A stretch of DNA of 47,970 nucleotides from Chitinispirillaceae bacterium (GTDB taxonomy: Bacteria > Fibrobacterota > Chitinivibrionia > Chitinivibrionales > Chitinispirillaceae): assembly GCA_016930275.1 (NCBI GenBank), contig JAFGHA010000061.1:1-47970 (forward strand), written 5' to 3'. The notes beneath the pieces are model-generated. The model was not told the DNA's origin. It made no database searches and saw nothing but the letters and a program-made list of their open reading frames with translations. This document shows, one piece after another, positions 44,039 through 47,970 of this stretch (positions are counted from its first letter, which is position 1; the number at the start of each line of letters is the position of its first letter). The position numbers were made by a program, and so were the translations under genes.

Positions 44039-45343
44039 TCAAGGATTTTCATCCGCTTTCCGGCGATCCCTTCCGGATGGAATATCATCGGTCAAACTGT
44101 TCACCGACCGTTCGGTACCGCAGATGACCGTAAGCGGCGTATGTAATGCTTTGAATTCATCGGCAATAACGGGATGATCGATACGGGTGAAGACAACCCG
44201 GTTGACGACGGTGTACCGGCCGCGGGGGATATCCTGAATCATGAGCCGGTATCCGCAATCGGCGTTTCCGTCACGACATGAAGGACGTCTGAACAGAAAA
44301 CCGCTCCGTGCCCCTGCAGTTTCGGGAATGTCCGACTGCACTACCCATCCCAGTCCGTACCCGTGATTGAGCAGGGTGAAGGGATGGGTATTGAGCATGC
44401 AGGGAAAGAGGGTATCGACCGTATCCGCTCCGTCGATCGCCCGGTCAATACCGCATCCGGGAACTGAAAACCGGTACTCCTTCCCTGCCGGAGCGATCAC
44501 CGGAGTCATTTCAAGCCAGGCATCCCTGAAAAAGTGTCTGAACCGGACCGGCAGATTGATCGATACGGGAACGCTCACCATGGAGGAGTAGCAGATCTGG
44601 TTGACCGCCGCACGGCTTCCCCGTATGCCGGCCCCGATTCGCAAATGCAGATCTCCACGCCGTATGAGGCGCAACGGTCCCGCTTTGTACCGCTTTACAT
44701 AGCAGATGAGGTTATCTTCCGTATAATGCACCGGCAGCAGTCCCCAGAGCGCTCTGAGTCTGATCTCGATACGCAGCACCCCGGTCAGATCGATCCAGCC
44801 ACCGGGGTCGGTACCGGCAATCCCCGCCTTGAGAAAGTGAAAACGATCGGCCGCGAACTGCGCGTAGTAACGCGGTGTCGAAAGATGCTGCGTGGCATGA
44901 TCGTAGGAGATGTAGCTTCGTTTACATCGCTCCATGGTGGAATCGACGATGAATACCGCCTCCCTGCACCGGGCCCCCGTGCCCAGCCGTACCGCCACCC
45001 TGAAGCTGCTGTCCGCCGCCATCCACAGCCGGTCCGCAGCAGGGTAGGGAGGACAATCTTCATACATGAAAACGATTTCATCACGCGCGTCGAGAATGCC
45101 GTTTCCCGCTCCGGCGTTCGCCTCCTCCCCGCGGTCACACACATATTCATCCTCCGCGGTAACCTCATCGATCTGCAGCGGTAAAGCCATCCCCCGGTCA
45201 TCACATAGCCGGATGGCCGCGAGAGAGGCTCCGAGCAGCCCGGGCACCTGCGCTCCACGGAGTACCACCGGTTCGGTCCCGCCGTTGCCGATGACTCCCA
45301 GGATAAGCGTTAATGAAAAGGCGGTTATCCGGAAGGGTCGCAT
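44039..45343 (-). CDS. Exported protein of unknown function
   Basis: The ATG at 45343 overlaps the RarA-fusion stop by one base (TGATG). The product has 434 residues with a signal peptide ([20 protein letters not shown]). The body is beta-rich: VVLRGAQVPGLLGASLAAIR, then ALPLQIDEVTAEDEYVCDRG, a DARDEIVFMYEDCPP segment and repeated short strands. It has several Cys residues, uncommon in its neighbours. The opening, with a ligand-like 'Q-IDE' strand and DEIVFM, resembles uncharacterised secreted beta-sandwich proteins, but I know no family name. There is no C-terminal sorting domain. Confidence 0.7.
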   Translation of the reverse strand: MRPFRITAFSLTLILGVIGNGGTEPVVLRGAQVPGLLGASLAAIRLCDDRGMALPLQIDEVTAEDEYVCDRGEEANAGAGNGILDARDEIVFMYEDCPPYPAADRLWMAADSSFRVAVRLGTGARCREAVFIVDSTMERCKRSYISYDHATQHLSTPRYYAQFAADRFHFLKAGIAGTDPGGWIDLTGVLRIEIRLRALWGLLPVHYTEDNLICYVKRYKAGPLRLIRRGDLHLRIGAGIRGSRAAVNQICYSSMVSVPVSINLPVRFRHFFRDAWLEMTPVIAPAGKEYRFSVPGCGIDRAIDGADTVDTLFPCMLNTHPFTLLNHGYGLGWVVQSDIPETAGARSGFLFRRPSCRDGNADCGYRLMIQDIPRGRYTVVNRVVFTRIDHPVIADEFKALHTPLTVICGTERSVNSLTDDIPSGRDRRKADENP

Positions 45344-47622
45344 CAGGCGGCACCAGCAGCGGCGGTCATCACTACATAGGCGACCTCGGAGTGCCACTCC
45401 ACCTCCTGATGATCGAGTTTCCGGTGAAAAAGCTCCCTGATGATCCTGACCGTTGCTTCGTCAAGTCGTCGGGCACACCGTTCACCGAGAGAAAGCCGTT
45501 CCGTAGTGCCGTCAGTCACGCGGAACCAGAAATCGATATCCCCCGGTTTTATACGCCGCCGTTCACGGAGCGCCTGCGTGGTTACCATACAGGAACCATC
45601 CGTAACCGCGGAAAGATCATCACCGAGCGACTTTGCGGTCCAATTCACCATGGGATCGTCCCGGTCGGCGAAAAGATCATTCTCGCATTCGACAAAAAGT
45701 GCGCGTGCCTGCGGATCGATTTCCGAAAAATCAACCAGCGCCGACAAACGCTGTCCGGCAGAAGGAACGGTTTCGGCGAGTACGATCCGGCCACCGGGAG
45801 CAAGCAGCCCGGCGATACGGCCGATCAGCTTTTTTTTATCGGTAATTTTCGTGAGCACCGACCTCCCGATGATCGCATCGAACAGTACCCCCACTCCCGC
45901 CGCGGCGAACAGGTCCTGTTCGAAACGGTCCCAATCGGTCTGCAGCACAACCGGGCGGGAGAGCGGATCAATCCGGGAGGCCATCTGACTGGCGGTGGTC
46001 AACGATTCTCCGGAGTGGGAAAGTGCCCATACCCCCCCCTCACGAACGATCCGGGCTGCTTCGAGCGCCAGAAGCCCCGTCCGAGTGCAGAGATCGAGTA
46101 CCAGCGCCGAGGGGCGCAGCGCGGTTTTTTCCAGCAGAGTTGCACGAATACTCCCGAGCTGTACCCCTCTGCTGCCGAGCGACCGTTCAAGCCATTGCTG
46201 ATGTACCGGGGTCTCGCCGTCGCTTCCGGGACCGTCTGAAAGCGGCGAATGATCATCGCTTTCCACCATCGCCTCGAGACGAGCCTCGCGCAGTCGCGCC
46301 ACCTGATCGGCAATCGCTTTTTCAAATCCCTGATCGGATGGCTGATAAAAGAGTTTACCCTGTAGTGAGCGGGGCAGATACTGCTGCGCCACCCAGTGAT
46401 CCCGGTAGGCGTGCGGGTACAGATATCCCGCGCCGTGTCCGAACCCTTCCTTATCCCTGCTCGCATCCCGAAGATGATTGGGAACATCATCCTGCCGTTC
46501 ACTGCTCACCGTTGCAGTAGCGTCAAAAAACCCCATACTCGAATTACTCTTCGGTGCCGTCGCCAGATAGAGACAGGCGTGGGCCAGGTGATACCGCCCT
46601 TCGGGCAAACCGACGTAGTCGAAGGCTCGGGCCGCATCAACGACCACACCGATTGCCCTCGGATCGGCCATCCCGACATCCTCACCGGCCAGAATCAGCA
46701 TTCTCCGGAAGATAAACCGTGGATCCTCACCAGCATAGAGCATCTTCGCCATCCAGTAAAGCGCCGCATCGGGATCACTGCCGCGCAGCGATTTGATGAA
46801 TGCAGAAATGGTATCGTAATGCGCATCGCCGTCTTTGTCATAAAGTACCGCCCGTTTCTGTATCGAGTCTTCGATGGTCGCCCGGTCGATATGCACCGTA
46901 CCATCGTCCCCTGTCGTCGTGGTTTCAACGGCAAGCTCAAGTGCATTGAGCACCCCGCGTGCATCACCGCTCGCCACCCGCACCAGATGTTCAAGCGCAT
47001 CGTCATCGATATGCACCGTCCGGGAACCGTATCCCCGTTCCTTATCAGTCAGCGCCTGTCGAGCCACCTCCTTGAGGTCGTCCCCGGTGAGCTGCTGCAG
47101 CTGAAAAATCCGGGAACGGGATACCAGCGCCTTGTTCACTTCGAAGTAGGGATTTTCGGTAGTGGCACCGATGAGCGTAAGCACACCGTTTTCCACATGC
47201 GGCAACAGTGCATCCTGTTGCGACTTGTTGAAACGATGCACTTCATCAATGAACAGGATGGTCCGTTTTCCATAAAGAGAAAGCGACTGATGAGCCTGTT
47301 CAATCGCATCACGAATATCCTTCACTCCGGCGAGAACCGCATTGATGGAAATAAACTTCGCACTGGTGGTGTTGGCGATGATCCGGGCGAGGGTGGTTTT
47401 TCCGGTGCCCGGAGGACCATAAAAAATCAGACTCGAAAGCTGATCGACCTGGATCGCTCGTCGAAGCAGCCGCCCCTCACCGATTATATGCCGCTGCCCG
47501 ATATATTCATCCAGGGTACGCGGACGCATGCGGTCGGCAAGCGGAGCACTCCGCTGCAGCAGTTCCTCTCCCCTTTTTCTGAACAGATCATCAGATGCGG
47601 TTGTTCCTGTGTGACGGTTCAT
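45343..47622 (-). CDS. rarA: RarA (MgsA) AAA+ ATPase fused to a methyltransferase-like domain
   Basis: RarA acts at stalled replication forks. Residues about 1-420 are Rar[21 protein letters not shown], Walker [17 protein letters not shown], Walker [17 protein letters not shown], sensor [20 protein letters not shown], and the tetramerisation domain with [20 protein letters not shown] and [11 protein letters not shown]. Residues about 490-760 resemble a Rossmann methyltransferase, with motif [19 protein letters not shown] and a late [18 protein letters not shown]. The usual Gly-rich motif I is altered (CTRTG). Similar fusions are known in cyanobacteria. The start is uncertain: ATG at 47622 or 47637, neither with a good ribosome-binding site. 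Confidence 0.9.
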   Translation of the reverse strand: MNRHTGTTASDDLFRKRGEELLQRSAPLADRMRPRTLDEYIGQRHIIGEGRLLRRAIQVDQLSSLIFYGPPGTGKTTLARIIANTTSAKFISINAVLAGVKDIRDAIEQAHQSLSLYGKRTILFIDEVHRFNKSQQDALLPHVENGVLTLIGATTENPYFEVNKALVSRSRIFQLQQLTGDDLKEVARQALTDKERGYGSRTVHIDDDALEHLVRVASGDARGVLNALELAVETTTTGDDGTVHIDRATIEDSIQKRAVLYDKDGDAHYDTISAFIKSLRGSDPDAALYWMAKMLYAGEDPRFIFRRMLILAGEDVGMADPRAIGVVVDAARAFDYVGLPEGRYHLAHACLYLATAPKSNSSMGFFDATATVSSERQDDVPNHLRDASRDKEGFGHGAGYLYPHAYRDHWVAQQYLPRSLQGKLFYQPSDQGFEKAIADQVARLREARLEAMVESDDHSPLSDGPGSDGETPVHQQWLERSLGSRGVQLGSIRATLLEKTALRPSALVLDLCTRTGLLALEAARIVREGGVWALSHSGESLTTASQMASRIDPLSRPVVLQTDWDRFEQDLFAAAGVGVLFDAIIGRSVLTKITDKKKLIGRIAGLLAPGGRIVLAETVPSAGQRLSALVDFSEIDPQARALFVECENDLFADRDDPMVNWTAKSLGDDLSAVTDGSCMVTTQALRERRRIKPGDIDFWFRVTDGTTERLSLGERCARRLDEATVRIIRELFHRKLDHQEVEWHSEVAYVVMTAAAGAA

Positions 47623-47689
47623 ATCACAAAAATACATTACTGTGCAGGATTGCTCCCCGTCTGATGAAACCGGTGAATTGGGAAGTGGC

Positions 47690-47702
47690 GGGTTTGAAAC
47701 CC
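47690..47702. repeat. Palindromic REP-like element, copy 2
   Basis: GGGTTT-G-AAACCC repeats the core of the element at 18534-18554 in inverted orientation. It lies 53 bp upstream of the RarA-fusion coding region. Confidence 0.5.
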
Positions 47703-47827
47703 TTACCGGTACTGAAATTCCGGTGGTCTGAACGGTTATGAACACCTCCCGGAACCAGAGTATCCGCAGGACAGGTCAGTGCTTTTTGAATTTTGACAAA
47801 ATACGGATTTTTACCGTTAAAAAACAC

Positions 47828-47856
47828 TTGTTAATTTTTCCGTAGAAAACTATAAT
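47828..47856 (+). promoter_or_regulatory. Sigma-70-type promoter pointing out of the window
   Basis: TTGTTA (47828-47833) and a perfect TATAAT (47851-47856) are separated by 17 bases. Transcription would start near 47863 and drive a gene beyond the right edge, divergent from the RarA fusion. Confidence 0.65.
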
Positions 47857-47942
47857 TTTACCGGTATTGTACAGCAGGAAATGGATGTGGTACGAGGAAT
47901 ACGTCAATAGTGTCCGGAATACACCACAAGCCAGATGGTTTC

Positions 47943-47970
47943 ATGGATAGTATACAAATGCGTCAGCGAC
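47943..47970 (+). CDS. Possible start of a gene running off the window
   Basis: An ATG at 47943 (MDSIQMRQR) remains open to the end, about 80 bases after the promoter. No ribosome-binding site is clear, so this is only a candidate start. Confidence 0.25.

Noticed and set aside
46396-47664. 422-codon plus-strand frame opposite the RarA fusion
   Set aside because: It is antisense to a clear RarA coding region, has no recognisable motif and no ribosome-binding site.
47793-47821. TTGACA box upstream of the right-end promoter
   Set aside because: A perfect -35 match has only GTTAAA at the proper spacing, so the downstream TTGTTA/TATAAT pair is the better promoter.
1-47970. CRISPR array, tRNA or rRNA genes, insertion sequence, prophage or classic defence system
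   Set aside because: No regular spaced repeats, cloverleaf or conserved rRNA stretches, transposase, integrase, restriction or toxin-antitoxin signatures were seen on either strand.

Overview
This 48 kb window is chromosomal DNA from a Gram-negative bacterium. It encodes outer-membrane beta-barrels, an ExbB/ExbD/TonB system and lipoproteins. Several secreted proteins end in a C-terminal beta-sandwich of the T9SS/FlgD-Ig type. One lipoprotein starts its mature part with C-x6-NPFD, a motif I associate with Fibrobacterota-like lineages. A member of the Fibrobacterota/FCB side of the tree is therefore my best guess, but no rRNA or other decisive marker lies in the window. I see no tRNA, rRNA, CRISPR array, transposase, integrase or phage gene.

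Layout. (1) Positions 1-6450: two tandem arylsulfotransferase-like secreted proteins, the first cut by the window edge, then a KAS III-like enzyme and a lipoprotein. (2) 6750-15260: a same-strand envelope cluster made of a TatT-like helical-repeat protein, a DUF1302-like outer-membrane barrel, a 12-TM RND/MMPL exporter, a LolA-like periplasmic protein, a FadL-like barrel and a PEGA protein. It looks like a route moving a hydrophobic substrate across or into the outer membrane. (3) 15300-19500: a metallophosphoesterase lipoprotein, a membrane protein, a LysM protein and a DUF481 barrel. (4) 19690-23373: an orphan sorting domain, an esterase and a GH30 glycosidase, consistent with polysaccharide degradation. 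(5) 23406-33205: mostly housekeeping: XPB-like helicase, purA, bifunctional nuclease, panD, LytR_C protein, rsfS, a Tex-like protein, an orphan acidic protein and queA. (6) 33195-37713: a tightly overlapping minus-strand operon of DUF3450, large ExbB/TtpC-like protein, ExbB, ExbD and TonB, followed by a rubrerythrin-like protein and queA. (7) 38207-47622: aminotransferase, uvrB plus HEAT-repeat protein, and a minus-strand group of TPR protein, secreted protein and a RarA-methyltransferase fusion.

Intergenic regions in the first 19 kb are long and carry several different hairpin-forming, REP-like sequences. The second half is compact, with many 1-20 bp gene overlaps. The most interesting small-scale structures are two very short reading frames joined to their neighbours by ATGA overlaps (8952-8978 and 26705-26797). 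Another is a short basic reading frame running through a textbook terminator (31001-31150). The fourth is a perfect 10-bp dyad followed by a terminator-like hairpin in the leader of an unidentified acidic protein (31857-31942). I did not find an unmistakable new multi-gene defence or mobile system.
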